Positions 9,524 to 17,901 of a DNA stretch of 64,000 nt are shown piece by piece. The translations under genes were made by a program, and so were the position numbers. The DNA comes from an uncultured Gallionellaceae bacterium (GTDB lineage Bacteria; Pseudomonadota; Gammaproteobacteria; Burkholderiales; Gallionellaceae): the NCBI GenBank assembly GCA_903847155.1, contig CAINCU010000028.1:124001-188000 (forward strand), written 5' to 3'. The notes beneath the pieces were generated by a model. The model searched no databases. It saw nothing but the letters and a program-made list of their open reading frames with translations, and was not told the DNA's origin. Numbering within the stretch: the stretch's first letter is position 1; each line of letters starts with the position of its first letter.

Positions 9524-10765
9524 ATGAACAAACTAACAGATGTTGCTGTAAAAAAATCCGCCCCACGGATTAAGGCTTACAAGATGTCGGACGGTGGCGG
9601 CATGTATCTGGAAGTAATGCCGAACGGCTCAAAGTATTGGCGGCTCAAGTATCGTTTTGGTGGCAAGGAAAAGCGGCTGGCATTAGGTGTATATCCTGAT
9701 GTCGGCCTTGCAGATGCACGCACACGTCGAGATTATGCTCGCAAGCTACTTGCGAACGATGCAGACCCAAGCGAGGTAAAAAAACAAACTAAACGGGCTG
9801 CGCAGGTGGCAGCGACTAACAGCTTTGAAAACATCGCAAGAGAATTTCACAAGGCACGCATCTCAACGTGGACAGAAAGACATGCAAAATACTGGCTGCT
9901 CTATATGGAACGCTTTGTATTCCCAGTCATTGGTGATCGACAAGTAGACAAGATCGAACCGATGGAATTGTTAGACATCATGCGAGATATTGAAAAAGGA
10001 AAAACTTACGAGACGCGAGACAGGTTAGCGCAATCCATTGGTGCAGTGTTCAAATACGCAATGGGATCAGGTCGTGCGAAACACAATCCAGCCGCAGCAT
10101 TAAGCACAGTACTAACAAAGCGCCCAACAGTAGCGCACTACCCTTGCGTAAGTGCCGTTGAGTTACCAAATTTTCTTCGTGCTGTATCTGCATACGAAAC
10201 ACGCGGGAAAGTTTCGCCAATTGCAATATCCGCTTTTCGCCTATTGATGCTGACTGCTACCAGAACTAGCGAAGTGCGTTTTGCTAAGTGGAAAGACTTT
10301 GATCTAGATGCAGGTGCGTGGATTGTGCCAGCTGAACAAAAAGGACGGAAAGGCAAATTCGGTAAGCGTAAGGATCATGCTGTGCCGTTATGCACTCAAG
10401 CAGTCGCAATCCTGCGAAGTCTGTATCCAGTAACAGGCCAAGGTGAGTATGTATTCCCCAACCGCAACAGCACGGGGCGGGTTATCAGCGAAAACACCGC
10501 ACTTAAAATAATCGAAACCATCGGCTTCAAAGGCAAGATGACTGGACACGGCTTTAGAAGCCTCGCCCGCTCTATCCTTGGTGATATGGGTTATCGCTGG
10601 GAAGTATTGGAGGCGATGCTGTCCCATGCCATAGCCAATGAAACGGCAGCGGCCTATGTGCGAACTTCCTACTTCGAAGAGCGGCGCGGCATCATGCAGC
10701 AGTGGGCGGACTATCTCGACAAAGTGGAAGCAGGCGCGGAAGTTATTCCGCTCAAGGCAGCATAA
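9524..10765 (+). CDS. P4-type tyrosine recombinase (integrase)
   Basis: This is a site-specific recombinase that inserts and excises genomic islands, often at tRNA 3' ends. It has 413 residues: an N-terminal DUF4102-like arm-binding domain (about 1-90, with MSDGGGMYLEVMPNGSKYWR), a core-binding domain, and a catalytic domain. Visible catalytic residues are Arg in TATRTSEVRFAKW, His/Arg in TGHGFRSLAR, His in LSHAI, and the nucleophilic Tyr in AAAYVRTSY. The ATG at 9524 has AGAGGTGAG upstream. All catalytic positions are intact. Directly downstream of tRNA-Ala, it marks the left edge of an island. Confidence 0.93.
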   Translation: MNKLTDVAVKKSAPRIKAYKMSDGGGMYLEVMPNGSKYWRLKYRFGGKEKRLALGVYPDVGLADARTRRDYARKLLANDADPSEVKKQTKRAAQVAATNSFENIAREFHKARISTWTERHAKYWLLYMERFVFPVIGDRQVDKIEPMELLDIMRDIEKGKTYETRDRLAQSIGAVFKYAMGSGRAKHNPAAALSTVLTKRPTVAHYPCVSAVELPNFLRAVSAYETRGKVSPIAISAFRLLMLTATRTSEVRFAKWKDFDLDAGAWIVPAEQKGRKGKFGKRKDHAVPLCTQAVAILRSLYPVTGQGEYVFPNRNSTGRVISENTALKIIETIGFKGKMTGHGFRSLARSILGDMGYRWEVLEAMLSHAIANETAAAYVRTSYFEERRGIMQQWADYLDKVEAGAEVIPLKAA

Positions 10766-10862
10766 TCAGTTTGCTTCACCTAGCCCGACGGGGCGAACGT
10801 ATGGATACCCGTGCCATGCTGGTGCGGCATCTACTCAAGATGGATCGTGAAAGGGTGCGGCA

Positions 10863-11933
10863 ATGGATTTTCCTGCATATATTCCTTCGGTAGTCCGCGA
10901 GCATCTGGCGCATTATCTGGAAGGCGAAATCGATAGGGACATTCCTGGCTATGCCGAACTGCTAACGAAAGCCGAGCTTGCTCTTGCTGAGATCGAGAGA
11001 GCGATAGAGTGCAGTACCCAGAGAGGCGAAGTCGATAAGCTGAGTAGCCTGCGAAAGCAGAGAACTGATGAAGTCAACCATCGGGACGCGCTGGCAAGCG
11101 ATGTGGATTGTTTGCGACGGCTAGCGCATGACCCACGAATGCGCGATTTATTCGCCTTGATTGCCCATGAGAATCTTAGCGATCAGCAATTACGAAGCTT
11201 TATCCATTCGGCATGGTCGGCAAAAATTGATTATCGAATATTCCGCGAACGATTAAAACGAGCGACGGAACTGAAAGACAAAATATCCGATGCAGCAAAT
11301 ACCTTGGCAAAATTGATCCGTCAATTTGAGGAAACCCATGTAAATGGGCCAGATGAATTTCATAGTATCCCTGCACTTCTTAGAAAAACCGAAAACACCG
11401 AAGAAGGACAGGACAACGCAGCAATGTGGCGTTCGATGCGAAAGTACGTTTTGGGCGAGTCGGACAGGCGAGCTATTCCAGTAGACAAGCCTGCACAATC
11501 GTCCGATGGCGATAATTCAGGGAATGCACCAGAGATTGTTATACGCATTCTGGAGTCGGGAGATAAGCCGGAGATTGACCCAGTAGAACAAGCGAGAGAC
11601 ACCCTGCGCTATGTGTGGGGGCTAGCCCCTCCATTTTCGTCGCTGCTGGAAACTGTAGCGAAAGCGGCGCAGAAATATAATCTCAGTGAATACGGCGCGG
11701 TTGGCGCTGCAATTGATAGTCGACAGCATAGCCTAAAAACCGAGTATCTCAGAGCCTTTGCTTACCATCTATCCAACAATAATTTAGTACTGACAAATGT
11801 TGTCTTGCGGGCTATGGCTATCATTTCGAACGTTGTAATCAACATGCCTGATGTTGATGTGACCTATGACGACGCGCGGAAAGCACTTGCCAAGCAAATT
11901 GGCAATCCTCTGGAAAACTCGATTGAAAAATAG
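10863..11933 (+). CDS. Hypothetical island protein with N-terminal coiled coil
   Basis: I do not recognise a family for this 356-residue product. It opens MDFPAYIPSVVREHLAHYL, and residues about 35-75 are rich in Glu, Lys, Leu and Arg with coiled-coil spacing. The middle (about 175-240) is polar and proline/aspartate-rich, which suggests a linker, and the C-terminal 110 residues are again helical. There is no signal peptide or membrane segment. It lies 97 bases after the integrase in the same direction and may be part of the element's cargo. Confidence 0.6.
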   Translation: MDFPAYIPSVVREHLAHYLEGEIDRDIPGYAELLTKAELALAEIERAIECSTQRGEVDKLSSLRKQRTDEVNHRDALASDVDCLRRLAHDPRMRDLFALIAHENLSDQQLRSFIHSAWSAKIDYRIFRERLKRATELKDKISDAANTLAKLIRQFEETHVNGPDEFHSIPALLRKTENTEEGQDNAAMWRSMRKYVLGESDRRAIPVDKPAQSSDGDNSGNAPEIVIRILESGDKPEIDPVEQARDTLRYVWGLAPPFSSLLETVAKAAQKYNLSEYGAVGAAIDSRQHSLKTEYLRAFAYHLSNNNLVLTNVVLRAMAIISNVVINMPDVDVTYDDARKALAKQIGNPLENSIEK

Positions 11934-12216
11934 CAAGCGAGTATCAAGGTGCTAGGAATGCAACTTCTGGATTGCGCTGCTGCTTCCGCATTTCGGCCTA
12001 AGGAGACCCCGGGGATTTTTATGAAAATGGTGTCGGCGTGACCTGCCGCAATGTCCGCTTCACATGAACAGTCACAATCGAACTACTGGGGACGGAGCCC
12101 TATTCTTTTCACAAAATCAATTGGGCTCCGTCCCTTATGTCCCGAACGACTATCGGGAAATATGAATTTCACCAAAAGCAATCCAAAGAAGGTGAAGCTG
12201 TGCGATGTTTCGCCAT
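11934..12216. other. Non-coding stretch with a perfect 12-bp inverted repeat
   Basis: No gene is evident. GGGACGGAGCCC (12089-12100) and GGGCTCCGTCCC (12123-12134) form a perfect 12-bp inverted repeat with a 22-base AT-rich loop. It has no T tract and is followed by CTTATGTCCC, the exact complement of GGGACATAAG found before the integrase at about 9456-9465. It may be a mobile-element end or a stable RNA hairpin. Confidence 0.5.
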
Positions 12217-12217
12217 G

Positions 12218-12246
12218 AAAAAAAACCCACCGGGCAAAGGTGGGTT
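12218..12246 (-). terminator. Rho-independent terminator of the HPD-motif gene
   Basis: On the minus strand AACCCACC, a 7-base loop and GGTGGGTT form an 8-bp stem followed by eight T residues. It lies 24 bases beyond the stop of the 12270-12806 gene. Confidence 0.85.
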
Positions 12247-12269
12247 ACTCGGTCAGACTACGGTGTGGT

Positions 12270-12806
12270 TCACACACTCACCGCACGCATCCTGTCCATT
12301 TTCTCGATAACAGCCTGATAGAGATCATGATCTGAATCGGGGTTATTGCGGTCTGGATGATGGGCACTACGTATCTTTCTCAGTTTAGTCATACAGTCTG
12401 GCAGGTCATGTACCTTGGTCACCCGGTCACCGTTTTTGACCATCACGCGCTGAAGCTCAGCCTCAGCGCCTTCGCGTGTGTCATATAACTTCTTGCTGCC
12501 AAGACGCCAACCATCCTGGTTTTTGCGCGGGGATAACTTTTCCTTACCATCAAACCAGATCCATTTGCCGGTATCGGGATCCTGTTCAAAATGAATGGTG
12601 GTGATGGTGTAGGTGTAAACGGGCGGCTCGATTTCCTTGGCGAATAGCTTGATGATCTTGCCGACAGTCCCCACCGTCGCAAGGTAATACGCGCCTGCCT
12701 CATGCGGGCAGAACGCGCTGCTGTGCGTTGGTTCAGGCTTACTGTCGTTACTTGATGAATTCATTTCAGCCATGCGGCTGAGTGCTTTGCGTTGTGCATT
12801 GGTCAC
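12270..12806 (-). CDS. Hypothetical protein with C-terminal J-domain-like HPD motif
   Basis: The 178-residue product has a low-complexity Ser/Asn-rich start, a middle region with paired WIWFDGKEKL and GWRLGSKKLYDTREGAE segments, and an end reading LRKIRSAHHPDRNNPDSDHDL. The HPD within a short helical hairpin recalls DnaJ-type co-chaperones, but the rest of a J domain is not clear. The GTG at 12806 has GGAG eight bases upstream and is preferred over the open frame back to 12866. The gene has its own terminator and sits in the tRNA-linked island. Function unknown; chaperone recruitment would be inference. Confidence 0.6.
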   Translation of the reverse strand: MTNAQRKALSRMAEMNSSSNDSKPEPTHSSAFCPHEAGAYYLATVGTVGKIIKLFAKEIEPPVYTYTITTIHFEQDPDTGKWIWFDGKEKLSPRKNQDGWRLGSKKLYDTREGAEAELQRVMVKNGDRVTKVHDLPDCMTKLRKIRSAHHPDRNNPDSDHDLYQAVIEKMDRMRAVSV

Positions 12807-12970
12807 TGGTATTGCTCCATATATTAGTTGAAATCCACTGGGATCACCCCTCGCTGAAGGGATCACCCGCTGGACTCCTGGTCTGCCAAAACAGCTTCGA
12901 AGCGATCATGTCTTGCGCCCGAGTCGTTCTTGAACTCATCGTCGCCGGCGGTCAGGGACTGATCCGCTCG

Positions 12971-13000
12971 AAAAAACAAAAAGCCACCTCAAAGGATGGC
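12971..13000 (-). terminator. Terminator-like hairpin after the tRNA-Asn remnant
   Basis: Read on the minus strand, GCCATCC-TTTGA-GGTGGC with one bulged T is followed by TTTTTGTTTTTT. It lies 18 bases beyond the CCA end of the tRNA-Asn remnant, so it may be the former tRNA transcript's own terminator. Confidence 0.6.
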
Positions 13001-13018
13001 CTGATTGCTTGCTATGTC

Positions 13019-13065
13019 TGGCTCCCCGAGTAGGCTTCGAATCTACGACCTGCGAATTAACGGTC
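13019..13065 (-). pseudogene. tRNA-Asn 3'-half remnant
   Basis: On the minus strand the sequence GACCGTTAATTCGCAGGTCG, then TAGATTCGAAGCCTA and CTCGGGGAGCCA, matches the anticodon-loop-to-CCA half of bacterial tRNA-Asn (anticodon GTT). No TCCCCGA acceptor 5' strand or D arm precedes it, position 33 is C instead of U, and the anticodon stem does not pair, so it is not a working tRNA. Such 3' halves are typical footprints of integration at a tRNA gene. Confidence 0.7.
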
Positions 13066-13188
13066 GTATTCCTAAGCCACCACTGGGGCGTCAATCAATT
13101 AAATCAATTAAATCAGTTGCATAATTATACTTCACCTGATGTAAATATGCTGCATATTGCCGAGTCTAGTGCAGAAAATAACAAAATC

Positions 13189-13257
13189 AAAGGTGCTGGA
13201 GTCGATTTCATTTCAGTTTTGTTACCACCTTCAAAACAATTCGACTCCGGTACCTTT
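13189..13257. repeat. 69-base element with near-perfect 17-bp terminal inverted repeats
   Basis: AAAGGTGCTGGAGTCGA (13189-13205) faces TCGACTCCGGTACCTTT (13241-13257), with 15 of 17 positions complementary. The 35-base interior is AT-rich and non-coding. It could be a tiny MITE-like relic or a structured RNA. Confidence 0.45.
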
Positions 13258-13345
13258 GGTTAGGTATGTAATGCCTGCCCCCAAGATACCCTTGCGGCTA
13301 CCGGCTTTGCATGAGACGCAATCCACACCTCGATTTGCGCGCCAT

Positions 13346-13378
13346 AAAAACAAAAGAGCCGGATCGCTCCGGCTCTTC
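13346..13378 (-). terminator. Rho-independent terminator downstream of pepN
   Basis: On the minus strand AGAGCCGGAG-CGAT-CCGGCTCT is followed by TTTGTTTTT. It lies about 127 bases past the pepN stop, with nothing coding in between. Confidence 0.75.
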
Positions 13379-13504
13379 TGTCACTTCAACCAACTTGCTG
13401 GCCTATAACCGCATTATTACCAATACAGCTCGGCACTGGCAAGATTACCTGCTAAACCTTGTCCGCCGCTGTCTAGCGAGTTGGCTGACGAGGCTGCGAC
13501 CTTT

Positions 13505-16195
13505 TTAGTGCTTATACCCCAAAGTCTTAAACACCACCTCCTGCACATCCTTGGACAAGCCTTTGGCCGCTGCTACTTTCTGCAACGCAGCCTGCATCTG
13601 CTGTTTTAGCGCAGGCTGGTATTTTTTCCAGTGATCCAGCGTGCGTACCAAACGTGCGGCCACCTGCGGATTGAGCTTGTTCAGCGCGATCACCTGTTCT
13701 GTCCAGAAGGCATAGCCGCTGCCATCCGCTGCATGGAACTGTGACGGATTGCCGTTGCAGAAACTGGAAATCAGACTGCGTGCGCGGTTGGGATTTTTCA
13801 GCGTGAACGCGGGATGGGTCATCAGCTTGCATACCGCTTCCACATCGGTATGCATCGCTACCGCCTGCAGGCTGAACCATTTGTCGACCACCAGCGCCTC
13901 GTTTTTGAAATCCCGATAGAAGCGGTTCAATGGCTGTTGTGCCGTCTTGCTGCCGGTGTTGACCAGCGCCATCAGCGCGCCCAAGCGGTCTGTCATGTTG
14001 TCGGCTGCGTCGATCTGCGCGTGAGCCAGTTGCAGCGTGGATTCATCTTCCCAACCCAGCAGGTAGAACAGGCACAGGTTCTTCAGTCCGCGCTTGCCGG
14101 CCGATCTTGCATCGGGGCTGTATTTGCCGGGTGTCAGGTTGGCTGCATAGACGGCGATGAAATCGGCCTTGAGTCTTTCAGACAACGTCTTGCGCATGTA
14201 CTGGCGCGCAGTGTGAATCGCCTGCGGGTCTATCACTTCGCACTGTTCGGCCAGCATCAATTCCGAAGGCAGCGCCAGCACCACTTCGCGGAAAGACGGA
14301 TCAAGCGTCTGGTCGTTGAGCGTGGTGCGCAAGGCGTTGATGAACAGGTCATCCAGCGTCAGCTTTTCACCCGCCTGCACCTGCTTGATCAGATTCAACA
14401 GACGTTGCATAGCCAGGCGTTGTCCGGCCTCCCAACGGTTGAAGGCATCGCTGTCATGCGCCATCAGCTGCGCCAACTCCTGGTCGGTATAGTTGTATTC
14501 CATCACCACCGGCGCAGAGAAGTTGCGCAGTAATGATGGCGTGGGTTTTGTGATGACGCGGTTAAAGATGAAAGTCTGTTTTGCCTTGGTCAGCTCCAGC
14601 ACGCAGGTGGTGGCAGGCTTTGAAGAGGCTGCACTGGTAAGGTTCTTGGCAAGATGCCCATCAAGATACAGCGCCATGTCGCGGCCTCGGGCATCGAGCA
14701 GGCCAACCGCAACGGGGATATGGAAAGGCAGGGTGTTCTTTTGCACGGCGCCGGGCTTGCAGCGCTGGCTGAGCGTCAGTTCATAGGTTTGCTTGGCGGC
14801 GTCGTAGTGGCTTTGCACTTTGAGCTGCGGCGTGCCGGACTGGCTATACCAGCGCTCGAACTGGCTCAGGTCGCGCCCGCTGCTGTGTGCCATAGCCGCG
14901 CGGAAATCGTCGCAGGAAACCGCCTGCCCGTCATGCCGTGCAAAGTACAGGTCCATGCCTTTGCGGAAGCCGTCACGCCCCAGCAGGGTCTGGTACATGC
15001 GCACCACCTCGGCACCTTTTTCATAAATAGTGACCGTATAGAAATTGCTGATCTCCACAAAACTGTCCGGCCGCACCGCATGGGCCATCGGCCCCGCGTC
15101 TTCGGAAAATTGCACCTGGCGCAGCATGCGCACATTTTCGATGCGATTCACCGCGCGACCGCTGGCCGTGCCGATCATGTCGGCGGAAAATTCCTGGTCG
15201 CGGAACACAGTGAGGCCTTCCTTCAACGACAACTGGAACCAGTCGCGGCAGGTCACGCGGTTGCCGGTCCAGTTATGAAAGTATTCATGGCCGACCACCG
15301 CCTCGATATTGGCGTAATCGGTATCGGTGGCGATGCTGGAGTTGGCCAGCACATACTTGGTGTTGAAGATATTCAGGCCCTTGTTTTCCATCGCGCCCAT
15401 GTTGAAGTCGCCCACCGCAACGATCATGAACCGGTCCAGATCCAGCGCCAGCCCGTAACGTTCCTGATCCCAGCGGATGCTGTGCTTGAGCGATTCCATC
15501 GCATGCTGCGTCTTGTCCAGATTGCCCGGCTCCACCCACACTTGCAGCAGCACGCGGCGCCCGCTGTTCAGCTTGAATGTTTCTTCCTGGCACTCCAGCT
15601 TGCCTGCCACCAGCGCAAACAAATAGGAAGGTTTATTGAACGGGTCTTCCCACTTGGCATAGTGGCGGCCTTTGGGCAGATATCCCTGTTCGATCAGGTT
15701 GCCATTGGACAGCAACACCGGATATCTTTTCTTGTCGCCGCGCAGCATCACGGTGTATTTCGCCATCACGTCCGGGCGATCGGGGAACCAGGTGATCTTG
15801 CGGAAACCTTCGGCCTCGCATTGGGTAAAAAAATTGCCGTTGGAAATATACAGCCCCATCATCGAAGTATTCTTCTCGGGCTCAATCAGTGTCTCGATCT
15901 CTAGCGTGATTTCGTCCGGTGCGTTGGCGATGCGCAATTTCCCGTCTGCTATTGAGTAGCCTTTGGCACCTTTGCGGAGCGTCTTGCCGTTCATGCGCAA
16001 GGCCACCAGCCTGGCACCGTCGCCCAGTAGTTCCACATCCTTGTTGGGCGATGCGCTATTGCGCTGCATGGTGATGCGCGTGGCCACAAGGGTTGCCGCA
16101 GGGTCGAGATCGAAACCCATTTCAACGGTGTTCACCAAATAGGCCGGGGCAGTGTAGTCTTTGCGATGGATGGTGACGTGTGGATTCTTGGTCAT
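13505..16195 (-). CDS. pepN: Aminopeptidase N (M1 metallopeptidase)
   Basis: This cytosolic zinc aminopeptidase trims peptides. It has 896 residues, the usual length for the proteobacterial PepN type. The exopeptidase motif GAMEN (MGAMENKGLNIF) is followed by the zinc site VVGHEYFHNWTGNRVTCRDW with the third ligand Glu in LKEGLTVFRDQEF; the C-terminal helical ARM-like domain is complete. The start at 16195 (MTKNPHVTIHRKDY) matches PepN N-termini; the frame is open further upstream without homology. Long plus-strand frames across it are shadows. It appears to be core chromosome between two accessory zones. Confidence 0.96.
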   Translation of the reverse strand: MTKNPHVTIHRKDYTAPAYLVNTVEMGFDLDPAATLVATRITMQRNSASPNKDVELLGDGARLVALRMNGKTLRKGAKGYSIADGKLRIANAPDEITLEIETLIEPEKNTSMMGLYISNGNFFTQCEAEGFRKITWFPDRPDVMAKYTVMLRGDKKRYPVLLSNGNLIEQGYLPKGRHYAKWEDPFNKPSYLFALVAGKLECQEETFKLNSGRRVLLQVWVEPGNLDKTQHAMESLKHSIRWDQERYGLALDLDRFMIVAVGDFNMGAMENKGLNIFNTKYVLANSSIATDTDYANIEAVVGHEYFHNWTGNRVTCRDWFQLSLKEGLTVFRDQEFSADMIGTASGRAVNRIENVRMLRQVQFSEDAGPMAHAVRPDSFVEISNFYTVTIYEKGAEVVRMYQTLLGRDGFRKGMDLYFARHDGQAVSCDDFRAAMAHSSGRDLSQFERWYSQSGTPQLKVQSHYDAAKQTYELTLSQRCKPGAVQKNTLPFHIPVAVGLLDARGRDMALYLDGHLAKNLTSAASSKPATTCVLELTKAKQTFIFNRVITKPTPSLLRNFSAPVVMEYNYTDQELAQLMAHDSDAFNRWEAGQRLAMQRLLNLIKQVQAGEKLTLDDLFINALRTTLNDQTLDPSFREVVLALPSELMLAEQCEVIDPQAIHTARQYMRKTLSERLKADFIAVYAANLTPGKYSPDARSAGKRGLKNLCLFYLLGWEDESTLQLAHAQIDAADNMTDRLGALMALVNTGSKTAQQPLNRFYRDFKNEALVVDKWFSLQAVAMHTDVEAVCKLMTHPAFTLKNPNRARSLISSFCNGNPSQFHAADGSGYAFWTEQVIALNKLNPQVAARLVRTLDHWKKYQPALKQQMQAALQKVAAAKGLSKDVQEVVFKTLGYKH

Positions 16196-16375
16196 GAGCG
16201 GCTGATCAGGAGGGAGGGAGAAGAATCGGATTCTAACAGTGTCGCCTCTGGCAGCCTGTCTGCTTGAATCAATGGAGTCTGCCCCTATTGATTTCGACAT
16301 AGAATCATCTTTGGAACGATAGAACAAAGGTCTCAAATGGGCATGAACAGTCACTTGACGACGTTTTATCTAATG

Positions 16376-16480
16376 CTCACTAATCGGCCTGAACGGACGG
16401 TCATCCCAAGCAGGGCTGAATCGACTGTGGCGTCCGCTTTCTGGCAGGCAATTCGCGAGGCGTTATATCTGCATCGTGCC
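16376..16480. repeat. Degenerate dispersed repeat (GGACGGTC...CGTCCGCTTT family)
   Basis: AATCGGCCTGAACGGACGGTC, TCCCAAGCAGG and GGCGTCCGCTTTCTGGCAGG appear in the same order and spacing as in 26975-27060. No coding potential is seen in the 16196-16528 spacer that carries it. Confidence 0.5.
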
Positions 16481-16528
16481 AATTCTGGACATTCGAAACT
16501 GATGCATCCATGTAGCGGGTGCTGCAAA

Positions 16529-16553
16529 TTAAAAAACCGGACTCACCCGGCTT
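16529..16553 (-). terminator. Rho-independent terminator of the outer-membrane protein gene
   Basis: On the minus strand GCCGGGTGAGTCCGG forms a short stem-loop followed by six T residues, 24 bases after the stop of the 16577-17119 gene. Confidence 0.7.
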
Positions 16554-16576
16554 GATACATGAGCGAAACAACAACC

Positions 16577-17119
16577 TTAGAAATTGTAAACCACACCCAG
16601 AGATAAAGATGTCGCCTTCATAGGAGGGAAGAAATTATCGAACGCTCCATAGTTTTCATAAAGCGCACGCACGCTGACTTGTGAATTAACGTTAAATTGC
16701 GCACCGAAGCCAATCAACAAGTCGTTACGTGAATAGCTAGCAGACCCTCCAGATGCGTCAGAATAGTCTTCGACGTTACTGGCCAAACCCAGCTTGCCGA
16801 TCAAATCGAATTGTGGACTCAGCGGAAAGGTGCCCACAGCAGATAACTGGAATGAAGAGGCCGAGATGATAGCGGGACCATAAACGGGATCTATCGTATT
16901 GGAATCACCAAACATGGAATAACCCATTTCAACGGCAAATACAGGGCTGAAATGGAAACCACCCGCGATGCGAACAATGTTCGGATTAGACCAGCCAGGC
17001 AAACCACTGTAAGTGGCAGAACCAAAATCTCCCGCAACATAATATGTTCCCGTGTTGTCAGCTAGGGCGGGAGTGGAAATAAAAGCCGACAGCAGCGCCG
17101 CGATAACGATTTTCTTCAT
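16577..17119 (-). CDS. Small outer-membrane beta-barrel protein
   Basis: The 180-residue product has a clear Sec signal peptide (MKKIVIAALLSAFISTPALA) and alternating hydrophobic/polar strands typical of an 8-stranded barrel. It ends in the outer-membrane sorting signature VVYNF. Segments such as FDLIGKLGLAS and VSVRALYENYG fit the OmpX/OmpA-like porin-family superfamily (outer membrane protein beta-barrel domain). A terminator follows it and no operon partner is apparent. The exact role, adhesion, stress or transport, cannot be assigned. Confidence 0.75.
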   Translation of the reverse strand: MKKIVIAALLSAFISTPALADNTGTYYVAGDFGSATYSGLPGWSNPNIVRIAGGFHFSPVFAVEMGYSMFGDSNTIDPVYGPAIISASSFQLSAVGTFPLSPQFDLIGKLGLASNVEDYSDASGGSASYSRNDLLIGFGAQFNVNSQVSVRALYENYGAFDNFFPPMKATSLSLGVVYNF

Positions 17120-17901
17120 GATTTATTTTCTCCAATACCAACAACAAGCGTCATTTTTGCGGCGCAAACAATGAGAACAGTTTACTTCCCCATCCTACGG
17201 GGGGTCAATTCGAACACGGATACTGGCTATTGCAATGACCGATGTTACAAGTTGCCAGAGTGATCAAACGGAGCGATCGGATGAGACTGTGGCGCTGACC
17301 GGCCAGCCGATTTTGGGCGTTCAAATAAATCTAGGTATTAAACAAGTGTCCGCTATGTAGAATCTTGTATGGCCGGTTTGGGTTAGGAAGAGCCGGTCGA
17401 ACTGATTATTGCTTGCCAGATTTTATGTCCGCTCCTTGATCTGAAGCGGACTTCCATGTTGCCCGAACCAATATCTATTTCATTAAATCGCTGATGTCCG
17501 CTATGACCCATACCGGCCTCTTGCTTTTCGCATAGTCAATGACCGCTTACCGCCCAAGCCGTTGCGCATGAATATTCTGGGGCGCAATCTGGAATATCTG
17601 ATCGAGCGCTTCCACGCATTATGCAGCGCGCCCATGCTGCAAACCCGCAACGCAGTTGCTCCCATCAACGATCCGCAGGAGAAAGAAAAATCAAACGGTC
17701 TGATGGATTTGCTGAGTCGATTACGATTGCACAGGGAGACCGCTTCCTAGAGCTGTCTGTTGCAAAGGTTTATACCGGGAGGTTTCATTATTGGTCAGGC
17801 ACAATGAAAATTGAACAACGCCACCTTGTTGTCGCAAATTAGGGACACGCTCGAACGGCTGGTTGGCACGCTGCCGTCAGTGGCTGTTAGCTACGTTAAA
17901 G
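17120..17901. other. Gene-free 780-base stretch with decayed repeats
   Basis: No reading frame here shows family resemblance. Fragments of the dispersed repeat family are visible: GCCGGTTTGGGTTAGGAAGAG, TATGTCCGCTCC, AAGCGGACTTCCATG and ATGTCCGCTATGACC between about 17345 and 17515. A 62-codon frame at 17562-17750 lacks a ribosome-binding site and any recognisable family. It reads like sequence accumulated from repeat insertion and decay. Confidence 0.45.

Larger units (their letters stand above)
12867..13504. other. Gene-free island end with tRNA remnant, hairpins and terminators
   Basis: No convincing coding region is seen in this 640-base stretch. It contains a terminator-like hairpin (12971-13000), a tRNA-Asn 3' fragment (13019-13065), a short tandem AATTAAATC repeat near 13095, a 69-base inverted-repeat element (13189-13257) and the pepN terminator (13346-13378). 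Short open frames here lack ribosome-binding sites and family resemblance. Confidence 0.5.

Noticed and set aside
10801-10893. Short frame MDTRAMLVRHLLKMDRERV between the integrase and the next gene
   Set aside because: Overlaps the start of the 10863 gene in another frame and lacks a convincing ribosome-binding site.
9331-13504. Search for a right-hand attL/attR copy of the tRNA-Ala 3' end
   Set aside because: No direct repeat of the CACCTCCACCA end with its T-arm was found by eye; the island's right boundary stays undefined.
14654-15904. Plus-strand open frame of 416 codons
   Set aside because: Antisense to pepN with its zinc site; low-complexity His/Arg-rich translation.
17562-17750. 62-codon plus-strand frame (NILGRNLEYLIERFHAL...)
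   Set aside because: No ribosome-binding site, no recognised family and located in repeat debris; too weak to call a gene.
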